From: UBA4732 sp963823075
GTDB lineage: Bacteria > Planctomycetota > Planctomycetia > Gemmatales > Gemmataceae
Reading direction: 5' to 3'
NCBI GenBank assembly: GCA_963823075.1
Contig: CAWGKE010000023.1
Location: 2,046,001-2,110,000 of the forward strand
DNA length: 64,000 bases
Shown: in pieces, positions 9,400-18,605 of the stretch
Layout of the letters: every line of letters begins with the position of its first letter
How positions within the stretch are numbered: the first letter of the stretch is position 1
The notes under the pieces: model-generated
Databases searched by the model: none
Seen by the model: only the letters and a program-made list of their open reading frames with translations
Told to the model about the DNA's origin: nothing
Program-made: the position numbers and the translations under genes

Positions 9400-10605
9400 G
9401 ACGCCTCCCCGGCCGGGAACGCGGCCGCGACGACGGTTTCGATCAGCTTCTCGACCGAGTCGGCGTCTTCTTTCAGGTGGTTGAGTTTGACGCCATCCAT
9501 CTGGCAGACGGCGGAGTTCTTGAGGCCGCCGTCGCCGTACATGGCGACGAGCCGGCCGTAGTAATCGTCCATCGCTTTGATGGAGAGGGCGACCAAGTCG
9601 CCGTCCCGCCCCGGATAGACCGGCTTCACGAAGGCGTTGGCCAGCGACACGGGAGGGCCGTCGCGGACGATGGCGAACACCAGCGACGGCGAGTTGTGGG
9701 CCGCGAAGCTGTTTTGCTTGCCGGTGGGGATGGCGTGGATGAAGGCGGTGAGGAAGGCGGCGGCGGTCTTCCGGGCAAGCTCGGCGTCGCCCTGGAGGCC
9801 GAACGGGCGGGTCTTCTTCTCGTCCCGGTAGCCGCCGACCAGTTCGGTCACGTCCAGGGTGGCGTAGCGGTAGAAGCAAGCGGAGTTGAACTCGACGGTT
9901 CCGATCATGTCGGCGCCGGGGTTGTCGTTGTTGATGTCGTCCACGGCGGTGTAGTAGTCCATCTCCATCGAGTGGATCTTGTTCGTGGAAATGGCGTGGG
10001 CGACCTGGCAGGCGGCGTCCACGTTCTTCTCGGGCAGGTCGGCGAGCATTCGGCCGAAGAGGCGCAAGGTCGGCCGCCTTACCGCCGTCGAGCAGGGCCA
10101 GAACGGCTTTCTTCACTTCCTCGGGGGCTGCCTTCATCGCTTCCGCCTTGTCCTGCTTCGCCGTCCTTTTCTTGCCGGCGTCGGCCTTCGGGGCTTCCGG
10201 TTCCTTCGTCAGCGCCTCAAAGTGCTGATCCACCAATGCGGCGAAACGCGCGATCTCCCCCTCGCCGAGAAACAGCAGGTACTGGGTCAGGTTTTTCTCG
10301 TCGAGCTTCAGCCCGCCGCTGGCCAGAGCGGTGGTGACGGCCCGGTTGATGGCGGTTTCGGTCCTGCCCGGTTTTTCGAGGCGTTTTCGGACGTGTTCCA
10401 GAAGGCGTTTGGTGCGGATTGCCTGGTTTGCGGCCGGGATGAGGTCGTGAATCTTGAAGTAGTTACGGACGGCCCGCTTGCTGCACTGGCTGGAGATGCG
10501 GGCGCGGCGGTGGCCGCCGAACTCGGCGTCCTTGGGGCTGCCTGTGTCGTCGCGGTTCAGGTTCGATGGGGCGAAGTTCTGCAAGGCGTGAATTTCGATG
10601 CGCAT
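9396..10605 (-). CDS. cas7: Cascade backbone subunit Cas7e (CasC), one apparent frameshift
   Basis: Cas7e polymerises along the crRNA spacer to form the Cascade backbone. The start at ATG 10605 gives MRIEIHALQNFAPSNLNRDD, the standard start of the family, after a GGGAG ribosome-binding site. Then comes FGGHRRARISSQCSKRAVR, the crRNA-binding region. An extra C near 10060-10066 shifts the frame; after correction the protein continues LALFGRMLADLPEKNVDAA, QVAHAISTNKIHSMEMDYYTA in family order, to a TGA that overlaps cas5. A charged lysine-rich insert (about residues 130-165) is longer than in E. coli CasC. The gene starts 22 nt after cse2. Confidence 0.93.
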
Positions 10606-10627
10606 GGGCACTCCCATCGGGTAAGGG

Positions 10628-11160
10628 TCACTCGGAAACGGTTTGTTCGTTGACGGCGGTTTCCTCGGTTTCGGCGGCGGACCAGAAGCCGCGCGCCCAG
10701 TCTTGCTGCACGCGGCGGTTAGGGCGGCCCCAGCGATCGAGGTTCTGGATGAGTCGCACCCAGTCGAGGCCGACGCCATCGCGGCCGATCAGCGTGATGG
10801 CTTGCCGGAGCTTGTAAGGCAGTTCTTCGCGATCCGTGTCGAGCAGGTCAATGAAGCGTTTTTCCCGCTGCTGCTTCTCGTCCTGGGTCAGCCCTGCACC
10901 GAAGGCCGCGCCGAAGTTCACATTGTCGGTCTGCCGGCAGTCGCCCTTGACCCAGGCGAACAGACCGGCGGCAAGGACCGCGTTGTCGAGCGCGAAGTCG
11001 GGTACCCGGCGGAACAGCCAACCGACACGGCTGAGTGTGTAGTCCACGGGGCCGTCCAACCCACGGCGGAGGTCGCCAGCGCGGCCCGGTTGGGGTTTTT
11101 CGGGTCGGCCAACTCCGTGAGGCGCTCGACAAGCTCTTCTTCCCATCGGCGTTCACTCAT
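10628..11160 (-). CDS. cse2: Cascade small subunit Cse2 (CasB), one apparent frameshift
   Basis: Cse2 forms a dimer along the Cascade belly and stabilises the R-loop. The ATG at 11160 (MSERRWEEELVERLTEL) overlaps the cas8e stop as ATGA. After ALAT the frame breaks near 11070-11074, where one G of a GGG run seems missing. The corrected protein continues LRRGLDGPVDYTLSRVGWLF and then LAAGLFAWVKGDCRQTDNVN, close to Cse2 family order, and ends at TGA 10628. The expected length is about 177 residues, in the normal range. Confidence 0.9.
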
Positions 11161-12806
11161 GCGACACCTTCTTTCTCCCGATCCGGGATGCGGTTGTCGT
11201 TGCGGATTCTCTTCAGGCGGGAATACAGCAGCCCACGGCCGGCGTTGACGGCCTTAAGGTCGCGGCCGCCGTCAATTCGCCCGATGGACTGGTCGAAGGC
11301 GTTGGTCGCGGAGGGGTGGAGTGTGTTCCAGTACCAGCCATTGACACAGGCGTCGAGGTCCGCGCCATCAGTGGCGAGGGCGACGAGCAGCTCACGGAAG
11401 GGCGTCTCCAGCCGGGACCAGTAGAGGCGGTCGGGGGCGAAGGAATCGACCACGTCGCGGACGCGGTCGGTGTCCGGCTTCATCTCGGGGTTGGTGGTTA
11501 GCCAGTTGGCGGCCGTGGCCCAAGCGGCTGCCCCTATTGCCTTGGCCACTTCCTCCGCCAATCCGAGCGCCTGCTTCAGCGCTTCGACCAATTCCGGCCG
11601 GTCCAAGTACACCAGCGGCAGCGGCAGCGATTCGTGCCGCCAGAAGAAAATCTTCGCCCGGTCAGCGGACATTCCGGCGACATCCAGCTGGACTTGCTTA
11701 CGACTCAAATGACCGCCCTGACAGAGTTCGTGGAGCCAGGAGATATTACGCGGCCGCTGGCAGGCTTCGGCTACTGTTTGGAACAGTGCATGGCTATCCC
11801 TCCACAGGTCTTTCCCCGTGCGGAAACCAAGCGGTGGCCACGGGTCTTGTTTGCCCTTGGCCTCCTTCGCCCGGATGTATCCGACCATCGTCTCGTAGTG
11901 GAAACGCCAGTATTCGTCCGGCAATTGGAAGCCCTTCATGGCGACCACGCCGGACGCGCCAAGCAGATTGCCCTCTGGGTCTCGCACGGCAATCAACTTG
12001 ACCCGACGGCTCTGCCACGTAAGCAGATCGAGATACCCGTCGTAGCGGCGATCTTGCGGCTTCGGCTCATCGTCCCGCTCCCAGGCCGGCCGATCGGCCT
12101 TCGCCTTGAACGCGAACGGTGCCTCATCCTCCGCACTGTAGTGAACCAGGTTCAGCATCAGGGTCTGGAACAGGTTTTCGCCCTTGGCGAGCACCACCGC
12201 CGACTTGACCAGCTGCCCTGCGTCGGCTGAGCCGTCTTGAGCTTTCTTTCCCTCTTCGGTGGTGATTAGACCCCCCAGCGCGAACCCCTGGAATGCGACC
12301 AACCAGCGGGCGGCCTCGTCTGCTGGGCGCGTTTCCCAGTCGTTTTCCGTGAAGTGCGCGAACAGGTTCATGCTGTCCGAGTAGGCGAGTTCGTGCGCCA
12401 TTTGCCAGATGGGCTTGACGAACTTCGCCCGACCCGTCTTCTTCTCCACTGAGCCGAACGGAAGTGAGGCCGTCTGGTAGAACGGGTGCTTGTCGTCGAA
12501 CAGGTCGAACCGCGCGCACATACCGGGTTTCTTCAGGTACGCTTCCAGCATCTTGGCGTTGAACCGGCCCGAACCGTTCTGCCACAGGGCCGCCCACGCT
12601 TCGGGGCTCTCCGGCCCGAACACCCGATGCAGGACCGCAAGCAACATGCGGTGCAGGGCCATCGTGACCAGCGGGGACGGATCGCGCACTTCTGCGTACT
12701 CCGCAGCGCCGGCCAACGTCTGAAAGATGCCTTCGTGCTTCACCGTCCCGTCGGACGTGATGCAAGGGAGCCATGCGTCATCGACCAGATTGAATGTCCG
12801 CTTCAT
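11157..12806 (-). CDS. cas8e: Cascade large subunit Cas8e (Cse1/CasA)
   Basis: Cas8e recognises the PAM and recruits Cas3. The 549-residue protein starts MKRTFNLVDDAWLPCITSDG, as is usual for Cse1. It contains the family blocks LHRMLLAVLHRVFGPESPEA, FDLFDDKHPFYQT and the loop region around GLITTEEGKKAQDG, followed by WQSRRVKLI. The C-terminal helical bundle, which contacts Cas3, is present (residues about 380-540). The ATG at 12806 overlaps the cas3 TGA, and the gene's own stop overlaps the cse2 ATG. No frameshift is seen. Confidence 0.95.
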   Translation of the reverse strand: MKRTFNLVDDAWLPCITSDGTVKHEGIFQTLAGAAEYAEVRDPSPLVTMALHRMLLAVLHRVFGPESPEAWAALWQNGSGRFNAKMLEAYLKKPGMCARFDLFDDKHPFYQTASLPFGSVEKKTGRAKFVKPIWQMAHELAYSDSMNLFAHFTENDWETRPADEAARWLVAFQGFALGGLITTEEGKKAQDGSADAGQLVKSAVVLAKGENLFQTLMLNLVHYSAEDEAPFAFKAKADRPAWERDDEPKPQDRRYDGYLDLLTWQSRRVKLIAVRDPEGNLLGASGVVAMKGFQLPDEYWRFHYETMVGYIRAKEAKGKQDPWPPLGFRTGKDLWRDSHALFQTVAEACQRPRNISWLHELCQGGHLSRKQVQLDVAGMSADRAKIFFWRHESLPLPLVYLDRPELVEALKQALGLAEEVAKAIGAAAWATAANWLTTNPEMKPDTDRVRDVVDSFAPDRLYWSRLETPFRELLVALATDGADLDACVNGWYWNTLHPSATNAFDQSIGRIDGGRDLKAVNAGRGLLYSRLKRIRNDNRIPDREKEGVA

Positions 12807-15574
12807 TCGTCTTCTCCTTCGACGCCGCGGGCAACGGTCAGCCCGAGGAGATTGTCGAGAACCAATTCGTACGCACCGAGGCGGGCTTTTCCGCCCGTGA
12901 AGACGATGAGGTGGTGTCGGCACAACATGCCAACCTCTCCCCACTCCGTCGGCGTCAGCGGTGCCGCCTGGAGTTGCCTAATCAGCCCCCAATGTGCGCT
13001 CGTCACCTCACCGAGCATCAGCCGGCCGACGTCTTCAAACCCTCCGCAAGACATCCTGCGGATTGCCAGCGTAGGCACCAGGCTGTTGTCGTGGGGCAGC
13101 CGGTACGCCTTGTTGTCGTCCCTGTTCAGGCAGATGAGCGACACCGTCGGCCGCGTGAGCCGCGTGAGTGCCTGGTGAGCGGGATGCAGGCCCGGGTTGT
13201 CTTCTTCACGGGGCTCCTGGACCATCCGGGCCAGGGCACCGCGGAATTGCGGTTTCTTGATCTGCCGGGATTCAGCTTCGCTTTCTTCCCTTTCAAGCGT
13301 CTCCTGATGCCCGGCAAGGCTTCTTGCCCAGAACTCTTGTTCTGCCGGCGACAGAGCATCAGGCACGGCTGGGTCTTCGTACACCTGATCGATTAGCGCA
13401 TCGATTTCCCAAGGAAGCCGCACCTTATCCCGTGTCCCGGTTCGCTCGAACCGGAGTGCCAGCAGCGAACGGAAGAGCACGTGCCGGGAGTAGACGAACC
13501 CGCTCGCACCGAAGTCCGGGACCTGATCGTCGCCCATTTGCGGCTCGATCAGCCACAGCCGCGGCTCGGCCACGCCGGCGGGTCGCGGCCCCCGCGCGTG
13601 CCGATGCAGTCGCCCCGCCCGCTGCAACACGAGGTCCACCGGGGCCACGTCCGACACCATCACGTCGAAGTCCAGGTCGAGCGACTGCTCGATTACTTGT
13701 GTGGCCACCAGCACGACTCGGTCTCTTCGTTTGCGGAACTGATCGCCCTTCGTGCCGTAACGCCGGAGAACACGCCGTTCGATCTTCATCCGGCGACCGA
13801 ACGGGAACCGGGCGTGGAACAACTCCACTCGGATACCGTCCGCCTTCAGGGCGTCCCGCAGCCGCAAGTACGTCTCCTGCGCCAGCCCCACGGTGTTCCG
13901 AATCACGGCACCACAGCCGCCGTCCGCCAGCAATTGGCGCAACTTCCCGGCCAAGTCGGATTCGTCCACCCAGCCAAGCTGCACCGCGCACGCCCGCGCC
14001 GGGTCGGCCTCGACAGGCACTACTTCCGCCCTGTCGCGGCCGACTGCTACGCTGGTCACGCGCGGATACGGCTTGTCCTCCGGTTCCGGCAGTCCGTCCC
14101 CGGCGTAGGCCCGCAGCAGCTTCAGCCGCTTGTCCCGCGGCAACGTGGCGCTGAGCAGCACCACCGGGCAGCCGAGGGCGGCCAGCCACCGCAGCAGCCG
14201 CTCCATCAGCGTGGTCATGTAGGCGTCGTAGGCGTGGACCTCGTCCAGGATCACGCACTTGCCGGCCAGCCCAAACAACCGGACGAAGACGTGTTTCGTC
14301 TGAAGCACCGCCAGCAGCGCCTGGTCGATGGTGCCGACGCCAAAGGGGGCCAGCAGCCCTTGCTTCTTGTTCGCCGCGAACCAGGCCTCGGCCACGACCG
14401 CCGAGGGATGCTTGTCCTCGTCGTATACCTCAACGGCGTACTTGCCTCCTTTCAGCAGCTCCTGGAACTGCTTGTTCAAGGCGGCTTTGCCGTGCAGGAG
14501 CATCAGGTTCCCGCCGCCGCCGGCTTCGAGGAACTTGCCTACGCGGTCGAACATTTGGTTGCTGGTGGCCATTGTCGGCAGCGCCACGTAGGCCCCCTGG
14601 CCTTCCTGCTGGTTCCAGCTGGCGGCCGCGTACCACCCTGCCTCCGTCTTCCCCTCGCCCATCGGCGCCTCAACGACCAGCAAGGTCGGCGCGGTCAACC
14701 CAGATACGATTTGGACCACGGCCGTCTGAAGTGGGCGAGCAGCACGTCCATGAGGCAAGAAATCCTCGATCCGCACCGGGCGCCGGTCATTCGACTGGCG
14801 CAACCAACCGAGCTTTTCCAGGGCCACCGCAGCATTCTTTTCGGCCGCGCCAAAGTAGTCGTCCACATCGAATGGGCCGTCCGCCAAGGCCCGATTCCCG
14901 ATCGGTTCAAAGAACTCCTGGTTCGACCCGATCCAGTCGGCCACGGAGGTCAGGCCGGCGACGAACATCCAGACGGACTGGTCGTCGGCCACGGTGGGGC
15001 ACGGAGGAGGTAAGCCTCTCAACGCCAACAGCCGGGCGAGTTCGGCCAGTATTTCGCGGCGGGCGTCCGCCCAGCGTTCATTGCCGAGCGGGCCGTGCAT
15101 GCCATCCCAGTTCGTGGGGAACAGCCCGTGGTGCCCGCCGACCGCGACGGCCGCGGCGCGGGCGACGGACCCAGCGAGTGGCGTCCAATTTCGTCCCTCC
15201 GCCGTCAACTCCGCGGCCAAGATTGTGGTGCTGACGAAGCCATGCGGCTCCGTGCCCCCGGTGTGGGCAAAGTTGAACTCCGCCGCTGCCAGCCGCCTTT
15301 TCAGTTCATCCGTCTTCCCTTGAGCCTGGAAATCTGGCGACACCTTGCCGATGTCATGCGCCCCGGCCCAAAACGCCAGCCACGCCCCGGCCGCGTCCTG
15401 GTCCGTCAGCCCGAGCCGCGCGGTGACCCACCGCCGCACCTTCGACCGGCACACGTCGGCCCAGAGTCGGCGGGCGACCTGACCTACATCAATGAGGTGG
15501 CAAACGACCGGGTGGTATTGGTCCGGCCAGGTCGCGTTGCCGAGTTTGGCCCAGAAGCAGAGGGAGAGGGGCAT
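12803..15574 (-). CDS. cas3: CRISPR-associated nuclease-helicase Cas3
   Basis: Cas3 is the effector that is recruited to the Cascade R-loop and unwinds and degrades the target. The start at ATG 15574 gives MPLSLCFWAKLGNATWPDQY; upstream in-frame codons do not look like Cas3. The HD nuclease residues are at about 26 (CHLIDV) and 73-74 (GAHDIGK). The superfamily 2 helicase follows: Walker A GEGKT at about 307-311, DEVH at about 444-447, motif III LSATLP, and motif VI QRAGRLHRH. The length of 923 residues is normal for type I-E. It is the first gene of the operon and overlaps cas8e by 4 nt. The XRE regulator gene sits 171 nt upstream on the same strand. The gene is intact. Confidence 0.96.
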   Translation of the reverse strand: MPLSLCFWAKLGNATWPDQYHPVVCHLIDVGQVARRLWADVCRSKVRRWVTARLGLTDQDAAGAWLAFWAGAHDIGKVSPDFQAQGKTDELKRRLAAAEFNFAHTGGTEPHGFVSTTILAAELTAEGRNWTPLAGSVARAAAVAVGGHHGLFPTNWDGMHGPLGNERWADARREILAELARLLALRGLPPPCPTVADDQSVWMFVAGLTSVADWIGSNQEFFEPIGNRALADGPFDVDDYFGAAEKNAAVALEKLGWLRQSNDRRPVRIEDFLPHGRAARPLQTAVVQIVSGLTAPTLLVVEAPMGEGKTEAGWYAAASWNQQEGQGAYVALPTMATSNQMFDRVGKFLEAGGGGNLMLLHGKAALNKQFQELLKGGKYAVEVYDEDKHPSAVVAEAWFAANKKQGLLAPFGVGTIDQALLAVLQTKHVFVRLFGLAGKCVILDEVHAYDAYMTTLMERLLRWLAALGCPVVLLSATLPRDKRLKLLRAYAGDGLPEPEDKPYPRVTSVAVGRDRAEVVPVEADPARACAVQLGWVDESDLAGKLRQLLADGGCGAVIRNTVGLAQETYLRLRDALKADGIRVELFHARFPFGRRMKIERRVLRRYGTKGDQFRKRRDRVVLVATQVIEQSLDLDFDVMVSDVAPVDLVLQRAGRLHRHARGPRPAGVAEPRLWLIEPQMGDDQVPDFGASGFVYSRHVLFRSLLALRFERTGTRDKVRLPWEIDALIDQVYEDPAVPDALSPAEQEFWARSLAGHQETLEREESEAESRQIKKPQFRGALARMVQEPREEDNPGLHPAHQALTRLTRPTVSLICLNRDDNKAYRLPHDNSLVPTLAIRRMSCGGFEDVGRLMLGEVTSAHWGLIRQLQAAPLTPTEWGEVGMLCRHHLIVFTGGKARLGAYELVLDNLLGLTVARGVEGEDE

Positions 15575-15745
15575 GAGTGAACTCGTTGGGCAGCACGGGA
15601 GACGTTTTCCCACTCCACCGAATCGTAAGGGAGGATACTCCTGAAAGTCCGGTAATTCCAGCATGGTAGGAAAAAATGATTGTGACGGCGGCGCGAGGCG
15701 CGGCGGCGAAAAGGGGAGGGAACACCGCCGCGGCGGCCTGGGGAT

Positions 15746-15985
15746 TCAAGGGATGAGGCCGGCGCGGCGGAGGAGTTCGACGAGGTCGGTCTTGTAGACG
15801 CGGCAGAGGTCGGCCAATTCGACGACATCGAGGCGGCGCTCCCCGGATTCGCACTTGGAGACGAATGAGGCGTAGGTGCGGAGGCGGGCCGCGACCTCGC
15901 CCTGCGTAAGCCCGGCGCTGTCGCGGGCCTGGCGCAGAACTCCGAGCAGCCGGCGATACTTCGCGGTATGCGGGGACTTGTCCAT
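15746..15985 (-). CDS. XRE-family HTH transcriptional regulator (79 aa)
   Basis: The 79-residue protein is essentially one HTH_XRE domain: LRQARDSAGLTQGEVAARL, then FVSKCESGERRLDVVELADL. The ATG at 15985 is chosen because the HTH begins about 15 residues later and upstream sequence is the divergent promoter. It lies between the cas operon (same strand, 171 nt downstream) and the divergent small membrane protein. A perfect 8-3-8 operator-like palindrome at 16028-16046 lies in the shared upstream region. Autoregulation and control of the divergent gene are likely; control of cas3 is possible. Distinct in sequence from the truncated XRE remnant at 1544-1692. Confidence 0.85.
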   Translation of the reverse strand: MDKSPHTAKYRRLLGVLRQARDSAGLTQGEVAARLRTYASFVSKCESGERRLDVVELADLCRVYKTDLVELLRRAGLIP

Positions 15986-15999
15986 GTGCCGCCTCGACC

Positions 16000-16046
16000 T
16001 TGGCGGCAGGGTAATCGCCGGCGTATAATTTCCCAAAATGGGAAAT
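16000..16046 (+). promoter_or_regulatory. promoter with overlapping palindromic operator
   Basis: On the plus strand, TTGGCG (16000-16005) and TATAAT (16024-16029) are spaced 18 bp, a good sigma-70-type promoter for the gene at 16106. The palindrome ATTTCCCA-AAA-TGGGAAAT (16028-16046) overlaps the -10 box and start region. That is the layout expected for repression by the divergently encoded XRE protein. It is also one of the few AT-rich patches in the region. Confidence 0.65.
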
Positions 16047-16105
16047 CGGCAATAGAGAGTGGTCGTGTCGCCGTACCGGGGCTTCGGGCCTCCTCGGGGC
16101 CGGAA

Positions 16106-16525
16106 ATGAGCCGATCCCGCGCGAAAAACCGCCTGGAGTGGTCCGAGATCGGCGTACTCGCCGCGCTGGGCGGGCTGATCGTCTTCGGCCTCGCCGCCAA
16201 CGGGCTGTCCCTGGTGCAATCGGCGGTTTCCCTCGGCTTCGGCGCCGGGGTGCTGGTTCTTGCCTGGTTGTGGCGACTGACCCTGCGGCGGGCGGAAACG
16301 GCTCCGCCTCCGACCTGCCGGCAGACGGCCCGGGATGCGGCGGTGTTCGTCGCCTGGCTGGCCGTGGTTGGGACACTTGCATGGTGGTGGTACGCATCGA
16401 GCCGTTCCGATCGCACACGGCCGGAAGGGGCGCCGTCCGCAAGCTTCCCGAACTCGTCGGAAGACCCGCCCGAGGACGACGCTCCGCCTGCACCGCCCCC
16501 GCACCCCGCGGGCGACGGGCCGTAG
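16106..16525 (+). CDS. small two-helix membrane protein, unknown function
   Basis: The ATG at 16106 opens a 139-residue frame. Two hydrophobic segments stand out: about residues 13-48 (EIGVLAALGGLIVFGLAANG and the following stretch) and about 73-92 (AAVFVAWLAVVGTLAWWWYA). Each side is basic. The C-terminal 40 residues are acidic and proline-rich (PEDDAPPAPPP) and probably disordered. I do not recognise the family. It is expressed from a strong-looking promoter opposite an XRE gene, an arrangement also used by toxin-like membrane proteins and their repressors, but nothing here proves toxicity. Confidence 0.6.
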   Translation: MSRSRAKNRLEWSEIGVLAALGGLIVFGLAANGLSLVQSAVSLGFGAGVLVLAWLWRLTLRRAETAPPPTCRQTARDAAVFVAWLAVVGTLAWWWYASSRSDRTRPEGAPSASFPNSSEDPPEDDAPPAPPPHPAGDGP

Positions 16526-16592
16526 CGCACCACAATCCGCGACCCCACTGCACAACGGCCGCCGATGCGCCAGCCGCGGCGCCGACCGGGCC

Positions 16593-17760
16593 GTGTTCTT
16601 CACCACCGGCCACAACCGGCCGGGCGAGCGGCCGCAATGGTCCCTGGCCAGTCTCCCCGCCATCTCAGCCGACACGCCGCGGGTCGCCCAGGTCCGCGGC
16701 ATGTTCGACCTTGTCCCCGAGTCCACGTCCCGCGTCGCGTGGGACGTGGACCTTCCTTTGGAGGATCATCCGTGGCACATCGGTCTGATCGTGGGTCCGA
16801 GCGGGTGCGGCAAAAGCACGATCGCCCGCAGTCTATGGCCCCGAGCCTGTGGCATCTCCTCGAACATGGAGTGGCCCGCATCACAATCTGTCCTGGATGC
16901 CTTTCCGCCTACGCTGCCGATCAAGGAGGTCGTGGCTACGCTGAGTGCGGTGGGCTTCTCCTCTCCGCCGGCGTGGCTGAGGCCGTTCCGTGTTCTCAGC
17001 ACGGGGCAGCAGTTCCGGGTGACGCTGGCCCGCCTGCTGGCGGAGGGATCGTCGGCAACTTCCCTCCGTGAGCCGCTGGTGTGCGACGAGTTCACCAGCG
17101 TGGTGGATCGCACCGTGGCCCAGGTCGGCTCGGCGGCCGTGTCGAAGGCGATTCGGGCCAGGGGCTTGCAGTTCATCGCCGTCACCTGTCACGAGGACGT
17201 AGAGCCGTGGTTGAACCCGGACTGGGTTTACCGGCCCGCAGAGCGGCAGTTCGTATGGAGGTTGCTTCAGCGACGGCCGCCTGTCCATCTCAGCCTTGCG
17301 CGAAGCGGGGCGGCGGCATGGCGGTGCTATTCGCACCGCATCACTATCTGAGCGACGCCCTGAACAAATCGGCCGTGTGCTTCCTGGCAAGCTGGTGGGA
17401 TCGGCCCGTCTCCTTCTCGGCCTGGCTGCCGTTCGTGGGGGCGGGTTTCCCCGGCCGTCGGGAGCATCGGACCGTGACGCTGCCGGACTACCAGGGCGTG
17501 GGGATCGGCAACGCCGTGTCGGACTGCATCGCGTCAGCATGTGGCGGGCGCTGGGGTATCGGCCGACCAGCACGACGACGCACCCGGCCATGATCGCGGC
17601 TCGGCAGAGGTCGAGCAACTGGAAGATGCACCGGGCGCCGTCGTTCGCGGTCGGGAACGAGGGCGGGATGAAACACGCCACGACGAGGTTGACCGCATCC
17701 TTCACCTACGTCGGGGCGGCGATGAATCAGCTTCAAGCGAGGATGCTATTTGGGAAGTAG
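16593..17760 (+). CDS. ABC-type ATPase fused to GNAT acetyltransferase-like domain, two apparent frameshifts
   Basis: The N-terminal part is an ABC-class ATPase: Walker A GPSGCGKST, the signature-like LSTGQQFRVTLARLLAEG, and Walker B/D-loop LVCDEFTSVVDRTVAQ. The H-loop region is AVTCHEDVEPWLNPDWVYRP. After a frame break at about 17322 (one G missing) the protein continues LFAPHHYLSDALNKSAVCFL and a GNAT-like acetyl-CoA fold segment DYQGVGIGNAVSD. After a second break near 17539 it reads WRALGYRPTSTTTHPAMI to TAG 17760. This order matches the family of ABC ATPases fused to a predicted acetyltransferase (COG2401-like), known from archaea and from phage or island gene sets; its biochemical role is unknown. 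The start is uncertain: GTG 16593 is used, and ATG 16701 is an alternative. Confidence 0.75.
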
Positions 17761-17784
17761 CCCCTTCTCAAACGGAGGCACGCC

Positions 17785-18062
17785 ATGTGGAAAGACCTGC
17801 TTGAGTTCCTCAAAGCACAACTCACCCTCAGCACCATGTTGGCCGGCACTGGCCGCCCTGGGTCACGCCCGACAAAAGGACAGAAGCCGTCAGGAAGCAA
17901 CTTGACCAGCTTGCCAAGCTCTGGCAGCCCATCGAAGCCACCTTCAAGGATCTCGCCTTCGACGAAGAGCGGAACATGGAAAAGGCCGAGAACGAAGCCC
18001 GTACCTTTCTGACACCCAGCAGAACGGATCCGGCTGATTCTGGCCGATTCATCGACAAGTGA
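17785..18062 (+). CDS. hypothetical protein (about 92 aa), one apparent frameshift
   Basis: The start ATG 17785 has a GGAGG site 5 nt upstream and gives MWKDLLEFLKAQLTLSTMLA. Around 17840 the coding signal moves to another frame: HWPPWVTPDKRTEAVRKQ, then LWQPIEATFKDLAFDEERNM, ending IDK and TGA 18060-18062. The second part is charged and helical and looks far more like protein than the continuation of the first frame. No family is recognised. It lies 24 nt after the ABC-GNAT gene, so it is probably in the same operon, and a strong hairpin follows 11 nt later. Confidence 0.5.
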
Positions 18063-18073
18063 CAAGCCCTGAC

Positions 18074-18107
18074 CCACACCGCCGGGAGACATCTCCCGGC
18101 GGTGTGG
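18074..18107. terminator. 16-bp perfect hairpin
   Basis: Arms 18074-18089 and 18092-18107 (CCACACCGCCGGGAGA and its complement) are separated by 2 nt. It lies just after the hypothetical gene ending at 18062. It has no long T-run, so it may be a Rho-independent terminator of the weak type or an RNA-stability element. Confidence 0.7.
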
Positions 18108-18126
18108 CTATCTCACAGGCACAGCC

Positions 18127-18297
18127 ATGCACCCAACAGCAATCCGCCGTCTCGACCACAACGACCCCTACCTCCTGGCCCTGCGCCAGCACCGAGGAGA
18201 TCGCGGACAGGTTAAGACGCTTAACCTACGTGGACATCGTCCGCGTTATTTTAGCCGACATACGCAGCATCTACAGCGCAGGGAGGCCGAAGAATGA
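18127..18297 (+). CDS. small hypothetical protein, frame uncertain
   Basis: The ATG at 18127 opens a 56-codon frame beginning MHPTAIRRLDHNDPYLLAL, and its TGA overlaps the next ATG (18294) as ATGA. From about 18185 another frame gives the better coding text STEEIADRLRRLTYVDIVRV, then LADIRSIYSAGRPKNE, so an indel is likely here too. If so, the true product has about 57 residues and a helical C-terminus. Small size, a possible frameshift and no family make this a weak call. Confidence 0.4.
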   Translation: MHPTAIRRLDHNDPYLLALRQHRGDRGQVKTLNLRGHRPRYFSRHTQHLQRREAEE

Positions 18298-18605
18298 ACA
18301 AGTCTGCATTCGCGATTGCCGAGGAGGTCTTCCGCGAGGAACGCGCCCTGAAAGTCGCCGTCTCCGGGAGCCCCAAGCCGAATGACCTGAAGCTCGCCGC
18401 CGACCTGCTCTTGCTGCTGCTGCGGTCGGCGATCCAGCACGAGCCCGACGCACTTAACGCCCTGCTGAAGACTGCCCTTGCTCCAACGTTCGAGCAACTG
18501 ATGACCGCCGTAGCCGAGCCGGAGTCGCATCGTGCCAACACTCGAACAAATGAAGAAGCGGTTTTGGCAGAGCCAAGCGACCCCGTCAGCGAATCGGGGT
18601 ACTAA
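18294..18605 (+). CDS. hypothetical helical protein (103 aa)
   Basis: The frame begins MNKSAFAIAEEVFREERALK and is strongly helical: LKLAADLLLLLLRSAIQHEP, ALNALLKTALAPTFEQLM. The last 25 residues are polar and overlap the start of the ATPase gene (18532) in a different frame. I do not recognise the family. Position between a small gene and a RecA-like ATPase suggests an accessory protein of the same replication or mobilisation unit. Confidence 0.5.
   Translation: MNKSAFAIAEEVFREERALKVAVSGSPKPNDLKLAADLLLLLLRSAIQHEPDALNALLKTALAPTFEQLMTAVAEPESHRANTRTNEEAVLAEPSDPVSESGY

Noticed and set aside
12803..15574. Reading cas3 as a split Cas3'/Cas3'' pair
   Set aside because: HD and helicase motifs are in one continuous frame of normal length.
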